In this document: positions 26,601 to 37,518 of the stretch, piece by piece
Position numbering within the stretch: the stretch's first letter is position 1
Layout: every line of letters starts with the position of its first letter
Origin: Candidatus Endomicrobiellum basalitermitum
GTDB taxonomy: Bacteria; Elusimicrobiota; Endomicrobiia; Endomicrobiales; Endomicrobiaceae
NCBI GenBank assembly: GCA_031282525.1
Contig: JAITDN010000004.1
Location: 1 to 64,000, forward strand
Reading direction: 5' to 3'
Length of the DNA stretch: 64,000 nt
Position numbers and translations under genes: made by a program
Notes under the pieces: generated by a model
The model's database searches: none
Seen by the model: only the letters and a program-made list of their open reading frames with translations
Told to the model about the DNA's origin: nothing

Positions 26601-29027
26601 TCATATTTCGGATTTATAGAATTTTTTTTCTAGTCTATTTAAAATATTGTAAGCTTTCTCAATAACTTGCTGTGGTATCCCCGCAATTTTTGCAACATAT
26701 ATTCCATAAGATTTATCTGCACTACCTTGTACTATTCTATGCAAAAATATAATTCTGTCATTCCATTCTTTAACACTAACACTATAATTTACTACCTCTC
26801 TAAGTGTCTTAGAAAGACCAGTAAGTTCAAAATAGTGTGTCGCAAAAAGTACTTTTGATTTTCTTCTATCCCCTGCAAGAGATTCTATAATTGCCCAGGC
26901 AATAGCTATCCCATCATAAGTTGATGTTCCTCTTCCCACTTCATCAAAAATAATAAGACTTCTTTCTGTATATTGATTTAAAATACCAGCTGTTTCTATC
27001 ATTTCTACCATAAAAGTCGACTCACCACCTGCAAGATTATCTCCCGCACCTATTCTCGTGAATATTCTGTCAATAAGCCCTATTTTAGCACTATAAGCGG
27101 GGACAAAAGACCCCATTTGCGCCATTATTATAATAAGAGCCGTTTGCCTTAAATAAGTAGATTTCCCAGACATGTTCGGCCCGGTAAGTATCATTATGCT
27201 TGAATCATCTTTAAATGAAATATCATTTGCTGTGAATTCACCACTTTTTAATATTCTTTCTAAAACGGGGTGCCTACCACCTTCAATAAAAAGATCCCTG
27301 TTACACAAAATTTTAGGGCAGGAATAATTGTATTCCACTGCGTTTGAGGCAAATCCGCAAAAAATATCAATCTCTGAAATAATCTTTGAAGCCTTTAAAA
27401 TATTAGAACTAAAAGTAGATATTTCTAGCCTTAAAGCATTAAATATATTACTTTCGAGTCTTAAGATTTTTTCTTGAGAAGATAAGATTTTTTCTTCAAG
27501 TATTTTTAATTCTTCTGTTATATATCTTTCACTAGTCGCAAGGGTTTGTTTGCGAACATAGTGTTTAGGTGCTAGTGCAATGTTTGATTTACTAATTTCT
27601 ATATAATAGCCAAATACTGAAGTATAACCTATTTTAAGATTACTTATCCCAGACAAAGATCTTTCTTTAATCTCTAAATTAGATATATAAAGCTTTGCAT
27701 CTGCAGACATTCTTCTCAATTCATCAAGTTCATAATTAACACCATTTCTAATTACATTACCATCTTTTAAAGACATTGAAGGTTCATCTAGCAAATATGA
27801 TGAAATCTTATCTATTACTTGACTATTATCGGGAATATTAAAATCCAATAAATTCCCACACCTTATAATTTCAGAAACATCGTTAAATGTCTTTAAAGAA
27901 TATTTTAATGCCGTCATATCTTTAGGGTTTGCATTACCGGAAGTAATTCTCGCAATTATCCTTTCAACATCGGAGACAATTTTCAACTTTTCAACTATTT
28001 TTTTTCTTAGATTTGAATTATCTATAAAAAATTTTACAATACTCTGACGAGTTTCAATTTTTGAAATATCTAAAAGTGGCTTTATAAGCCACTGCCGTAT
28101 AGTTCTTGCCCCCATAGCTGTTTTTGTAGAATCCACTACAGAAAGTAATGAATTTGTAGTTTTTCTGTTTGATATAGAGTTAAAAAGTTCAAGATTTTTT
28201 ATAGCAACACTATCTAAATACATGAAATTCGAATTATTTATATATTTTATATTTAAAAAGATATCAACACTTCGTGGCTGTACTTCTCTTACATAAGCAA
28301 TTAATGCTCCACAAGCACAAATTATTTCTTTTTTATAAAGCTTAAATTTTTCTAACGCATTACAGCCAAAAACTTCACATACTATTTTTTTAGCATCCTC
28401 AATATCAAAAAATGAGTCTTTTACATTAGAAATAGGGATTTTAAATTTTTCTAAGAAATCTAATATCGGTTTGTTGCGTGTGGTAACAGAAGATACAATA
28501 AGCTCTCCTGGATTATACTTTAATATCTCTGTTTCAATAGATTTTAACGCCATTTCGGAAGCAAAAAAATCACCCGTTGATATATCGGCTACAGCAAATG
28601 CAGTATACAACAAGGCATTATCAAAGACTAGTGACATTAAAAAATTATTTTTCTTTGATTCTAAAAGGACATCCTCTAAAAGCGTACCGGGAGTTATAAT
28701 TTTTGTAACTCCACGCTTCACAATGCCTTTTAAAACATTTCCAGGTACCTCAAGTTGTTCGCAAATAGCGACTTTGAGTCCCTTTGTTATAAGTTTTCTT
28801 ATATAAGAGTTCGCTGAATGATAAGGAATTCCGCACATTGAAACTCCATTTCTTTGTGTAAGTACAACTTCAAGAATAGGTGCTGCTTTTACTGCATCAT
28901 CACTAAACATTTCGTAAAAATCACCTAAACGGAAAAAAAGCACCATATTAGAGTATTTAGCTTTAATATCCCAGTATTGTTGCATTAAAGGCGTCATTTT
29001 ATCTAAAGACTTTTTAATTTTTTTCAT
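26601..29027 (-). CDS. mutS: DNA mismatch repair protein MutS, truncated by frameshift
   Basis: MutS recognises mismatches. The 808-residue product has the N-terminal mismatch-binding domain (FFRLGDFYEMF with the Phe-x-Glu), connector and lever regions, and the ATPase: Walker A GPNMSGKSTYLRQ, Walker B IIFDEVGRGTSTYDG, and FATHYFELTGL. It ends just after the helix-turn-helix (YGIYVAKIAGIPQQVIEKA). About 47 further residues are encoded downstream in other frames, so the original protein was about 855 residues. Enzymatic core is complete; oligomerisation and clamp binding may be impaired. It heads the mutS-mutL-miaA-murJ-uvrC-ogt operon. Confidence 0.95.
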   Translation of the reverse strand: MKKIKKSLDKMTPLMQQYWDIKAKYSNMVLFFRLGDFYEMFSDDAVKAAPILEVVLTQRNGVSMCGIPYHSANSYIRKLITKGLKVAICEQLEVPGNVLKGIVKRGVTKIITPGTLLEDVLLESKKNNFLMSLVFDNALLYTAFAVADISTGDFFASEMALKSIETEILKYNPGELIVSSVTTRNKPILDFLEKFKIPISNVKDSFFDIEDAKKIVCEVFGCNALEKFKLYKKEIICACGALIAYVREVQPRSVDIFLNIKYINNSNFMYLDSVAIKNLELFNSISNRKTTNSLLSVVDSTKTAMGARTIRQWLIKPLLDISKIETRQSIVKFFIDNSNLRKKIVEKLKIVSDVERIIARITSGNANPKDMTALKYSLKTFNDVSEIIRCGNLLDFNIPDNSQVIDKISSYLLDEPSMSLKDGNVIRNGVNYELDELRRMSADAKLYISNLEIKERSLSGISNLKIGYTSVFGYYIEISKSNIALAPKHYVRKQTLATSERYITEELKILEEKILSSQEKILRLESNIFNALRLEISTFSSNILKASKIISEIDIFCGFASNAVEYNYSCPKILCNRDLFIEGGRHPVLERILKSGEFTANDISFKDDSSIMILTGPNMSGKSTYLRQTALIIIMAQMGSFVPAYSAKIGLIDRIFTRIGAGDNLAGGESTFMVEMIETAGILNQYTERSLIIFDEVGRGTSTYDGIAIAWAIIESLAGDRRKSKVLFATHYFELTGLSKTLREVVNYSVSVKEWNDRIIFLHRIVQGSADKSYGIYVAKIAGIPQQVIEKAYNILNRLEKKFYKSEI

Positions 29028-29124
29028 TCTCCGAAAAAGATTATATCTTAACTCTTCCTAAACAACTTTAAACATTTTTCATGAAAACAAGAACTACTAA
29101 AATATACGTTTTACTAAATTTTAT

Positions 29125-29730
29125 TTAATTAGAAATGCCGTTATTTCCTAAGTTAAATTTATTTTTATAATTTTTAAAACATATCCAATTCTTAAAAGCA
29201 TACAAAAACTTATATAATTTATAGGTAAATATTATAGAGCGAACATAATTTCTCGTCTCTTTAAAAGGTATTTCACATATTCTTTCGGCAAGCATACGAT
29301 TTTTACTATACCAACTTTCAACATTTCCTAATCCCGCATTATATGCAGACAGAGCTAAAATTAAATTATCATTGTAATTATTTAAGAGTCTTCTTAAATA
29401 ATATGTCCCAAACATTATATTTATTTCAATTTCTTTAAGTTTACTATCTGAATAATTCATAATATCTAATTGTTTTGCAATCTCTAAAGCTGTCTTAGGC
29501 ATTATTTGCATGAGACCCACTGCACCTTTATTTGAAACGACATTACAAGATAGATTAGATTCCTTTTTCATGACAACTTTTACAAGTAGGGAATCAACAC
29601 CAAAATAATCAGAATATTTAGCAATATAGCTTTCATATGGATTTTCACTAAATAGTTTGACTTTATTCTCAAACCTGAAAAGAATAAATACGATAAAAAT
29701 TATAATTACAATTGCGATAAATACTTTCAT
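29125..29730 (-). CDS. Membrane-anchored lytic transglycosylase (SLT domain)
   Basis: This enzyme cleaves murein glycan strands. A single N-terminal membrane helix (residues 1-20) is followed by a Slt70-like catalytic domain: VVMKKESNLSCNVVSNKGAV with the catalytic glutamate, GLMQIMPKTA, FGTYYLRRLL and ALSAYNAGLGNVESW. The ATG at 29730 is preferred to the in-frame TTG at 29739. The C-terminal 20 residues are basic. Family 1 transglycosylases such as MltE/Slt and YjbJ-type proteins are the nearest; no gene name is safe. Confidence 0.88.
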   Translation of the reverse strand: MKVFIAIVIIIFIVFILFRFENKVKLFSENPYESYIAKYSDYFGVDSLLVKVVMKKESNLSCNVVSNKGAVGLMQIMPKTALEIAKQLDIMNYSDSKLKEIEINIMFGTYYLRRLLNNYNDNLILALSAYNAGLGNVESWYSKNRMLAERICEIPFKETRNYVRSIIFTYKLYKFLYAFKNWICFKNYKNKFNLGNNGISN

Positions 29731-29826
29731 ATATAACAATCTAAATACATCTATTTATCAAAAACATTACATAGAAAATTATTCTTAATAAAAATTTCTC
29801 TACTTTAAGCAAAAACAAACAAATAA

Positions 29827-31092
29827 CTAATCTATCACATCACCAAACAATGAATTCACTTTTGCTTCTTTTATAACGACATTAAGAATCTTACCACAAT
29901 ATTCTTTATTAATCTTTATAAAAACTTTACGCCCACTCTTTGTTCTTGCTTCCATAAAACCATTCCCAATATTTTCAACTAAAACTTGATGTTTACTCCC
30001 TACCATTTTAGAAACAATTTCAGCAGAAATTTTATTCGACTCTTCAAGTATAATAGCATGTCGTCTCTTTTTCTCTACCGTAGACACATTATCACTCATT
30101 TCAAATGCCTTTGTATTAGGACGCGGTGAATACTTAAAAACATACAATCCGCCAAACCTTATAGTTTTCACTGCATTTAAAGTATACTCAAAATCTTTAT
30201 CAGTTTCTCCAGGAAAACCAACTATAATATCAGTCGTTATACTTATATCAGGCACAGCAAACCTTAACTTTTTAATTAAATATGAATAATATTCATAAGT
30301 ATACTTCCTATTCATTAATTGAAGAATCTTATTAGACGCAGATTGCATAGGAAGATGAATATGCGAACACATTTTTGAGTTTTTAGCTATAACATCTATT
30401 AAATTATCATTTAAATCTTTAGGATGATTTGTCAAAAACCTAATCCTTTCGAGATTTTTTATTGATGCAACATTTTTTAGTAATAGAGAAAAATCTACAT
30501 TTCTATACTTATATGAATTTACATTTTGGCCCAAAAGTATTATTTCTTTAACACCATTTTCCACAACTAAAGAGCATTTATTTATTATTGTATTATAATC
30601 AAAACTTTTCTCAATTCCTCTCACAAATGGAACTATACAATAAGAGCAATAATTATTACAACCTTTCATAATAGTAATATGACTTACAATTTTAGATCTA
30701 AGCTTAACATTGGAATTTATTTTTTTAAAAGAGTTTTTTAAACAACATAAATCAATAATTTTAGAAATACCATTATCAATATCTTTCGTACCTACAACTA
30801 GATCAACACTTTTAAAGCGCTTCTTAATGTCATAACCAAGTCTTTCAGCCATACAACCCATAACAATTATTTTTATATCTGAATTTTGTTGTTTAAATTC
30901 TTCTATCTTACCAAGATAAGAAAAAATTTTCTGCTCAGATTGCATTCTTACAGAGCAAGTATTAAGTATAAATACGTCCGCATCTAAAAAATTGTCTACT
31001 TTAGAAGCTCCATAAGCTAAAAGAATAGAATCAAGTCTATCAGAATCACACATATTTACCTGGCAACCTAATGTTTTAATTAAGTAGTTCAA
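29827..31092 (-). CDS. miaB: tRNA-2-methylthio-N6-dimethylallyladenosine synthase
   Basis: MiaB is a radical-SAM methylthiotransferase acting on i6A37 made by MiaA. Seen: UPF0004 domain (LIKTLGCQVNMCDSDR, NTCSVRMQSEQK, GCMAERLG), the radical SAM cluster GCNNYCSYCIVPFVRG, and a C-terminal TRAM domain. The frame is open back to an ATG at 31230, but that adds 46 residues unlike the family. I favour the TTG at 31092, which has AGGA 11 bases upstream and begins two residues before YLIKTLGC. RimO and MtaB are excluded by the CIVPFVRG pattern. Confidence 0.93.
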   Translation of the reverse strand: MNYLIKTLGCQVNMCDSDRLDSILLAYGASKVDNFLDADVFILNTCSVRMQSEQKIFSYLGKIEEFKQQNSDIKIIVMGCMAERLGYDIKKRFKSVDLVVGTKDIDNGISKIIDLCCLKNSFKKINSNVKLRSKIVSHITIMKGCNNYCSYCIVPFVRGIEKSFDYNTIINKCSLVVENGVKEIILLGQNVNSYKYRNVDFSLLLKNVASIKNLERIRFLTNHPKDLNDNLIDVIAKNSKMCSHIHLPMQSASNKILQLMNRKYTYEYYSYLIKKLRFAVPDISITTDIIVGFPGETDKDFEYTLNAVKTIRFGGLYVFKYSPRPNTKAFEMSDNVSTVEKKRRHAIILEESNKISAEIVSKMVGSKHQVLVENIGNGFMEARTKSGRKVFIKINKEYCGKILNVVIKEAKVNSLFGDVID

Positions 31093-31289
31093 TATTTTTT
31101 TTATCCTAAAACATTTTTTTAAAAGCAGAGTTTTTAACTTATGCCTTAATTTAATATCTCCAGTAAAGCTACGACGTTGAAAGAGAGAGAGACAACACAA
31201 TTCGTCTCTCTCTTTTATTATTTTTCTCAAACTATTATCTCATTTATTTTTTATTATAATAACTCCATAAGCACAATTATATTTACTAT

Positions 31290-32234
31290 TTAGGAAACAT
31301 TTATTGCATTCCTTATTATATTCTTTGTAAAAAAATCTACAATAACCTCACTCATTTCTTGTGCAATTCTTATTTGAGCTTCTTTTGTAGAAGCAGCAAG
31401 ATGAGGAGTCACAATAACATTTTCCATTTCAATAATAGTCCAATCTTCAGGAGGCTCTTTTACAAACACATCTAGAGCGGCACCTTTAACCTTTCCAGAT
31501 TTCACAGCACAACACAAATCTTTTTCGTTAATTATAGGACCTCTTGAACAGTTAATGATTCTTACACCATCTTTCATCTTTTCAATAGCGCCTGTATTTA
31601 TCATACCTCTAGTACTATCATTTAAAGGGGAGTGAATAGATATATAATCAGCTTCTCTATAAACCTCATCAATACTTTTTATTTCTACTCCATTATTCTT
31701 TGCAAAGTCAGAATCTATAAACGGGTCGTAAGCTATAACTTTCATTCCAAAAGCACTCATCCTCTTCGCAACTTCAGTCCCTATTCTTCCAAGACCTATC
31801 AAACCTAAAGTTTTTCTAAAAAGTTCTGTACCCACAAAATTCTTACGATCCCACTTTTTATCCTTTAACGATCTATATGCCTCGGGTATATTCCTTGCAA
31901 GAGAAAGCATAAGCCCTATCGTGTGTTCTACAGCAGAAATTGTATTCCCCCCAGGAACATTAGCAATTACTATACCCTTTTTAGTTGCCACAGTTTTATC
32001 AACATTATCTACACCAGTACCAGCTCTTCCAATAAATTTAAGTCTGTCAGCAACTTCAATTATTTCAGCTGTAACTTTTACTTCAGAACGTATTAAAAGC
32101 CCATCATAATCCTTTATTAGTCTCTTAAACTCTTCTGGAGAAGGCTTATTATGCACATCAATTTTAAATTCCTTACTTGAAAATAATAAATCTAATCCCT
32201 CAATGTTACTATAAGTCATTAAAATTTTGTACAT
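31290..32234 (-). CDS. serA: D-3-phosphoglycerate dehydrogenase, short form
   Basis: SerA oxidises 3-phosphoglycerate, the first step of serine synthesis. The 314 residues hold the complete catalytic core: GRAGTGVDNVD, NVPGGNTISAVEHTIGLML, the NAD site GLIGLGRIGTEVAKRM, catalytic regions INCSRGPIINE, and TPHLAASTKEAQ with the histidine. It stops at RNAINVS, the point at which long SerA proteins enter their ASB and ACT domains, so serine feedback inhibition is probably absent. It follows the aminotransferase gene after about 100 bp. A run of GGAGGAGGAG precedes the ATG. Confidence 0.87.
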   Translation of the reverse strand: MYKILMTYSNIEGLDLLFSSKEFKIDVHNKPSPEEFKRLIKDYDGLLIRSEVKVTAEIIEVADRLKFIGRAGTGVDNVDKTVATKKGIVIANVPGGNTISAVEHTIGLMLSLARNIPEAYRSLKDKKWDRKNFVGTELFRKTLGLIGLGRIGTEVAKRMSAFGMKVIAYDPFIDSDFAKNNGVEIKSIDEVYREADYISIHSPLNDSTRGMINTGAIEKMKDGVRIINCSRGPIINEKDLCCAVKSGKVKGAALDVFVKEPPEDWTIIEMENVIVTPHLAASTKEAQIRIAQEMSEVIVDFFTKNIIRNAINVS

Positions 32235-32338
32235 CTCCTCCTCCTTTATTCTTAAACAATTTGCGATGATACGATAAACATATAACTGCTAAAACTAGAC
32301 TCTTAATTTAATATTTAACAATATATTCACTTACATTT

Positions 32339-33493
32339 TCATTCTGTTTTTAGTAGTACTTCTTCAGCAGCTGCTACTGCTTTACCTTTTTCAATTTTTA
32401 TACCAAGTTCAACTAATACCATTTCAAGACATGCAAGCCCAATAAGTAAATCAGCCTTACCTATATAACCCATATGCGCAAACCTTATAATTTTACCTTT
32501 TAAATCACCCTGTCCACCAGCAATAGAGACACCATATTTTTCTCTTAACATTTTAACTATCTTACCACCAATTTCAATTGGAACCGAAGCACTCGTAACA
32601 ACTTCACAGGGAACTTCTCCAAAAAGTTTTAAATCAAGAGCTGTCATTCCAGCTCTTGCAGCCTTAGCAAGAAGCTTACAATCATTCCAAATATTTTCTA
32701 AACCTCTTTTATTAATAAATTTTATAGATTCTTCAAGCGCAACCACTAGAGTCACAGGAGGGGTAAAAGGAGTTTCATTTGTAATATAAGATTTTTTATA
32801 TTTTTTAATGTCAAAATAAAATTTTGGGAGTTTCGAAGTTTTGACAAGTTCCCATGCCTTATCATTCAAAGTTATAAAGGCAAGACCAGGAGCAAGCATA
32901 AAACCTTTCTGTGAACCAGACACTACTACGTCAACTTTCCATTCATCAGTTTTAAATTCTTGACCTACAAGTCCAGAAATTGCATCAACAACTAAAATAG
33001 CATCTGTTTTTGAAACTATTTCACCAATAGTTTTAATATCATTTACAACACCTGTTGAGGTTTCAGTAAATGTAGTATAAACAGCCTTAACATTAGGATT
33101 GTTTTTAAGAGCTTTCTCTATTTCAGAAGGTTTTACAACTTTCCCCCATTCAACGCAAATAGAAATAAATTTTAACCCATACCCTTGAGCTATTTTTAGC
33201 CATCTATCACCGAAATTACCACAACTTGCAACTATAATTTCATCTCCATGACTTAAAAGATTTACAACAGCTGTCTCCATCGCTCCTGTTCCAGAGGCAG
33301 CTAAAATATATACCTCATTTTTAGTTCGAAACACATCTTTTAAACCTTCAACAACATTTCTATAAATTACTGCAAATTCATTCGTCCTATGATGAATTAT
33401 AGGCAACGCTTCTTTAAGAGCGACTTCTGGTGGAATTGGAGTAGGACCTGGGGTCAAAAGATAATATTTTGTCACTTTTTTTATTTCCTCCAT
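32339..33493 (-). CDS. Class V aminotransferase, probable phosphoserine (alanine-glyoxylate type) aminotransferase
   Basis: This fold I PLP enzyme is of the alanine/serine-glyoxylate aminotransferase family. It has LLTPGPTPIPPEVA at the N-terminus, AASGTGAMETAVVNLL, VDAISGLVGQEF with the PLP aspartate and VVSGSQKGFMLAPGL with the Schiff-base lysine (near residue 195). Genes of this type next to serA often supply phosphoserine aminotransferase activity in bacteria lacking standard SerC; that role is inferred from the neighbour. Length 384 is normal. Confidence 0.85.
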   Translation of the reverse strand: MEEIKKVTKYYLLTPGPTPIPPEVALKEALPIIHHRTNEFAVIYRNVVEGLKDVFRTKNEVYILAASGTGAMETAVVNLLSHGDEIIVASCGNFGDRWLKIAQGYGLKFISICVEWGKVVKPSEIEKALKNNPNVKAVYTTFTETSTGVVNDIKTIGEIVSKTDAILVVDAISGLVGQEFKTDEWKVDVVVSGSQKGFMLAPGLAFITLNDKAWELVKTSKLPKFYFDIKKYKKSYITNETPFTPPVTLVVALEESIKFINKRGLENIWNDCKLLAKAARAGMTALDLKLFGEVPCEVVTSASVPIEIGGKIVKMLREKYGVSIAGGQGDLKGKIIRFAHMGYIGKADLLIGLACLEMVLVELGIKIEKGKAVAAAEEVLLKTE

Positions 33494-33774
33494 TTTTCTT
33501 GTTTATTTTACTTCAAATAATTATTTATTATGACTAAAACACTTGCATAATCTTATACTTCTAAAATAACTCATTTCTTTATTAAATTTTAACTTACTAA
33601 AAATCAAATTCATTATTCTCAATACACACTTTAACTAACTTACGACCCTCATGATGATATAGCGAAAAGTATCAGCATGATAAACATTAATACATTTAAT
33701 AATCTCACATCTGATTATTTGTGGTGATACAAACAAGATAAGTAATAGTAATAAACAATTAATGATGTTTACTC

Positions 33775-36123
33775 TTATTCAACAACTAATGAAATTACTT
33801 CATCCATATGAGAGACAGGTATCATCTTAAGCTTTTTTATTACATCCCCAGGTATATCAACTAAATCTTTTTTATTACTTTCAGGAAACAGTACAGTAGT
33901 TATACCTTCGTTATGAGCAGCAAGAACTTTTTCTTTAAGTCCACCAATACCAAGAACTCTACCTCTTAATGTGACTTCTCCTGTCATTGCAATTTTCTTT
34001 TTTACAGGCTTATCCATACATACTGAAGCTAGAGCAGTAGCTAGAGCAATTCCAGCACTGGGGCCATCTTTTGGTACTGCTCCTTCAGGCACATGCACAT
34101 GAAAATCGGTTTTTGAAAATACATCTTCATCTATTGACAACTCTTGTGAAGCTGAACGAACATAAGTCAAGGCAGCCTGAGCAGACTCTTTCATAACATC
34201 ACCGAGTTTTCCAGTAAGAACCAAGGAACCTTTCCCTTTCATTTTATTTACTTCTATCGTAAGCACCTCCCCACCAACATCAGTCCATGCAAGGCCAGTT
34301 ACTACCCCAATACCATTTTCAGTTATCTTTTCTCTCTCATAATGAGCTATACCCAAGTAAGCATTTAAATTCCCAGGAGCAATCTCTATTAACTTCAATT
34401 CTTTATTGAACTCTAATTCTTTTATTACTTTTCTACAAATATTTGCAATTTCTCTCGTAAGATTACGGACTCCAGCTTCATGAGTATAATTTTTGATTAT
34501 AGCGCTAATTACACCATCATTAAGAACGAGTTCTTCAGGTTTCAACCCATGCTCTTTCAATTGCTTAGGAATTATAAAATCTTTTGCTATACGATACTTT
34601 TCACTGTTAGTATAACTAGAAAATCTTATAATTTCTAATCTATCGAGCAGGGTATTTGGAATATTATTTAATGTATTTGCTGTAGTTATAAACATAACAT
34701 TTGATAAATCAAAATCTACATCTAGATAATGATCACTAAAAGCATAATTTTGTTCAGGATCTAAAACTTCCAGTAGCGCCGATGATGGAGTACCTCTCCA
34801 ATCAGAGCCTATTTTATCTATTTCGTCAAGAATAAAAACAGGATTATTGGAACCTGCTTTTTTCATTGACTGTATAATCTTTCCAGGCATAGAGCCTATA
34901 TAAGTACGCCTATGACCTCTTATTTCAGCCTCATCTCTAACTCCTCCTAGAGAAATCCTCACAAAATTTCTTCCAAGACTTCTAGCAACAGATTTCGCAA
35001 TAGAAGTTTTACCCACACCAGGAGGCCCAATAAAACACAGAATAGGGCCTTTTATCTTTTGTACTCTAGATAAAACTGCAAGATACTCTAAAATTCTTTC
35101 TTTAATCTTTTCAAGTCCGTAATGATCTTGATCTAAAATTTCTTTGGCTCTTCTTAAATCCAAATTATCAGGAGTTGACTTTTCCCAAGGCAAACCTAAA
35201 ATCCACTCAAGGTATGTTCTTATAACTGCAGCTTCCGGAGACATTGGCATCATTCTTTCAAGTCTTGCTATCTCTTTACTTGCAGCATCTCTTGCAAGCC
35301 GCGGCATTTTTATTTTTTTTAATTTGTCCTTCAATTCGTCAATATCTTTCTGCGCATCATCTTTTTGTTTAAGTTCTTTTTGAATAGCTTTCATTTGCTC
35401 AGTAAGATAATACTCTTTTTGTGTTTTTTCTATTTGGCTTCTTACTCTACTTTGGATTCGTCTTTCAATATTTAATATCTCTATTTCTGAATCCAGTATT
35501 CGGATTATTTTCTCTAAACGCTCAATTGGATTTATCAATTCAAGAATTGTTTGTTTATCGTTATTCTTTATAACAAGATGTGATGCTATTGTATCTGCAA
35601 GTTTTGAAGGTTCAAGGATATTATTTACAGAAACAAAAACCTCCATAGACATTCTCGAATTTAATTTTACATATTGCTCAAAAAGAACAACAGACTGTCT
35701 CATAATTGCTTCGGTTTCAGGAGTCTTCTCAACTTTCTCATCAAAAATTTTAAACCCTACCTCAACATAACCTTTATCACTCAGTTTAAAATCTGTCCAT
35801 TGAGCTCTAAACACACCCTCAACAAGAGCTTTCATACCATCTGCCATTTTTAATATTTGAAGCACTTCGCAAACAGTTCCTATATTATAAATATCACTAG
35901 GTGTAGGATCTTCAACCTGAATATTTTTTTGTGTAACAATAAAAATAAGCCTATTTGTTGACATAGCCTCTTCTAAAGCTTTAATAGATTTTTCTCTACC
36001 TATACTAATAGGCAATACCATCGCAGGATATAAAACCATTTCCCTTACCGGAAGAAGAGGAAGCACTTCAGGAAGTTTTGATACTTCATTTTTATCATTA
36101 GTAAATTTATCTAATCTATTCAT
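33775..36123 (-). CDS. lon: ATP-dependent protease Lon
   Basis: Lon degrades misfolded and regulatory proteins. The 782-residue protein has an N-terminal LON substrate domain ([19 protein letters not shown]), a coiled middle region, an AAA+ module (Walker [10 protein letters not shown], Walker [12 protein letters not shown]) and a C-terminal serine-lysine protease (catalytic serine in [11 protein letters not shown], lysine in [10 protein letters not shown]). Intact. Its start overlaps clpX as ATGA; it ends the tig-clpP-clpX-lon operon. Confidence 0.97.
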   Translation of the reverse strand: MNRLDKFTNDKNEVSKLPEVLPLLPVREMVLYPAMVLPISIGREKSIKALEEAMSTNRLIFIVTQKNIQVEDPTPSDIYNIGTVCEVLQILKMADGMKALVEGVFRAQWTDFKLSDKGYVEVGFKIFDEKVEKTPETEAIMRQSVVLFEQYVKLNSRMSMEVFVSVNNILEPSKLADTIASHLVIKNNDKQTILELINPIERLEKIIRILDSEIEILNIERRIQSRVRSQIEKTQKEYYLTEQMKAIQKELKQKDDAQKDIDELKDKLKKIKMPRLARDAASKEIARLERMMPMSPEAAVIRTYLEWILGLPWEKSTPDNLDLRRAKEILDQDHYGLEKIKERILEYLAVLSRVQKIKGPILCFIGPPGVGKTSIAKSVARSLGRNFVRISLGGVRDEAEIRGHRRTYIGSMPGKIIQSMKKAGSNNPVFILDEIDKIGSDWRGTPSSALLEVLDPEQNYAFSDHYLDVDFDLSNVMFITTANTLNNIPNTLLDRLEIIRFSSYTNSEKYRIAKDFIIPKQLKEHGLKPEELVLNDGVISAIIKNYTHEAGVRNLTREIANICRKVIKELEFNKELKLIEIAPGNLNAYLGIAHYEREKITENGIGVVTGLAWTDVGGEVLTIEVNKMKGKGSLVLTGKLGDVMKESAQAALTYVRSASQELSIDEDVFSKTDFHVHVPEGAVPKDGPSAGIALATALASVCMDKPVKKKIAMTGEVTLRGRVLGIGGLKEKVLAAHNEGITTVLFPESNKKDLVDIPGDVIKKLKMIPVSHMDEVISLVVE

Positions 36124-37370
36124 GCAGGCTCCTTCGTGTTTTTGTTTTTATACACAAATTTAGGACTCTCCTTTTTCATTACAGTTTCAGCCGTGACCAT
36201 ACCTTTTATAATTGAAATATCATCTGGAATACCAAACATTGCATCAAGTAGTAAATTCTCTATAATTGATCTTAAACCCCTTGCACCAGATCCCTTTTTC
36301 AATGCCTCATCTGCTATTTTTTCCAATGCTTCTCTCTCAAACTCAAGTTCTACATTTTCAAACTTAAACATCTTTTGATATTGTTTTATTAAAGCGTTTT
36401 TAGGTCTTGTTAAGATATGAACCAAATCTTTAATTGATAAACATTCCAATGTCGCAATCACGGGAAGCCTTCCTACAAATTCTGGTATAAGTCCAAATTT
36501 CACTAAATCTTCACTTTCAACTTTAGAAAGTACATAATCACTATTCTTAAACCTATCTCTGTTATCAGCATCTTTTATAAAACCCAAAATCTTTTTTGAT
36601 AAACGTTTCTCTACTAAATCCTCAAGACCATTAAAAGCACCTCCACAAATAAAAAGAATATTTGTGGTATCTATACTAATATACTCCTGTTGTGGATGCT
36701 TCCTACCTCCTTGTGGAGAAACACTCGCAATAGTTCCTTCAATAATTTTCAAAAGAGCTTGCTGAACACCTTCACCAGAAACATCTCTTGTTATAGACAC
36801 ATTATCAGATTTTTTCGAAATTTTATCTATTTCATCAATATAAATTATACCTTTCTCAGCTTTTTTTATATCAAAATTCGCATTTTGCATAAGTCTTAAA
36901 AGTATGTTTTCGACATCTTCTCCAACATATCCAGCTTCAGTCAACGTAGTTGCATCTGAAATAGCAAATGGAACATTAAGCATTCTTGCTAAAGTTTGTG
37001 CTAAAAGAGTCTTCCCTGTTCCAGTAGGGCCTATAAGTAAAATATTGGATTTTTGAATCTCAACTTCATCTCCTTTCGACATAGAAAATGAAGCTTCTAT
37101 TCTTTTGTAGTGATTATACACAGCTACAGATAAAACTTTTTTCGCATGTTCTTGTCCAACAACATAATCATCAAGATTTTTCTTTATTTCACTTGGTTTT
37201 GGTAACTTCAGGATAACTTCTTTTGACTTTTTTTTATTTAAAATCTCAAAAGTCTCTAATAAACTTCTTACACATTCTTCACAAACATAGACATCATTTA
37301 CACCTAATAATTTATGAGGATACCCTTTATTACAAAAAATACAAAACTTTTCATCAAAATTATTTTCCAT
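36120..37370 (-). CDS. clpX: ATP-dependent Clp protease ATPase subunit ClpX
   Basis: ClpX unfolds substrates for ClpP. An N-terminal C4 zinc finger (CIFCNKG, CEECV) is followed by an AAA+ domain: [28 protein letters not shown], the [19 protein letters not shown] segment and the ClpP-contacting loop region ILGF. Sensor 2 is in [12 protein letters not shown]. Length 416 is typical. It sits between clpP and lon with a 4-bp overlap into lon. Confidence 0.97.
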   Translation of the reverse strand: MENNFDEKFCIFCNKGYPHKLLGVNDVYVCEECVRSLLETFEILNKKKSKEVILKLPKPSEIKKNLDDYVVGQEHAKKVLSVAVYNHYKRIEASFSMSKGDEVEIQKSNILLIGPTGTGKTLLAQTLARMLNVPFAISDATTLTEAGYVGEDVENILLRLMQNANFDIKKAEKGIIYIDEIDKISKKSDNVSITRDVSGEGVQQALLKIIEGTIASVSPQGGRKHPQQEYISIDTTNILFICGGAFNGLEDLVEKRLSKKILGFIKDADNRDRFKNSDYVLSKVESEDLVKFGLIPEFVGRLPVIATLECLSIKDLVHILTRPKNALIKQYQKMFKFENVELEFEREALEKIADEALKKGSGARGLRSIIENLLLDAMFGIPDDISIIKGMVTAETVMKKESPKFVYKNKNTKEPA

Positions 37371-37518
37371 TATAATCTTTTTAACACTGATAGTTCTATT
37401 ATTTTAATATCTTTATGGTTCAATTCAAAAAACTAATTCTAATTCATTACCATTATCATATATCACTTTTAAATACAAATACAAAAGCAGAAATTTAAAA
37501 TTTCGTCCATTAAACTAC

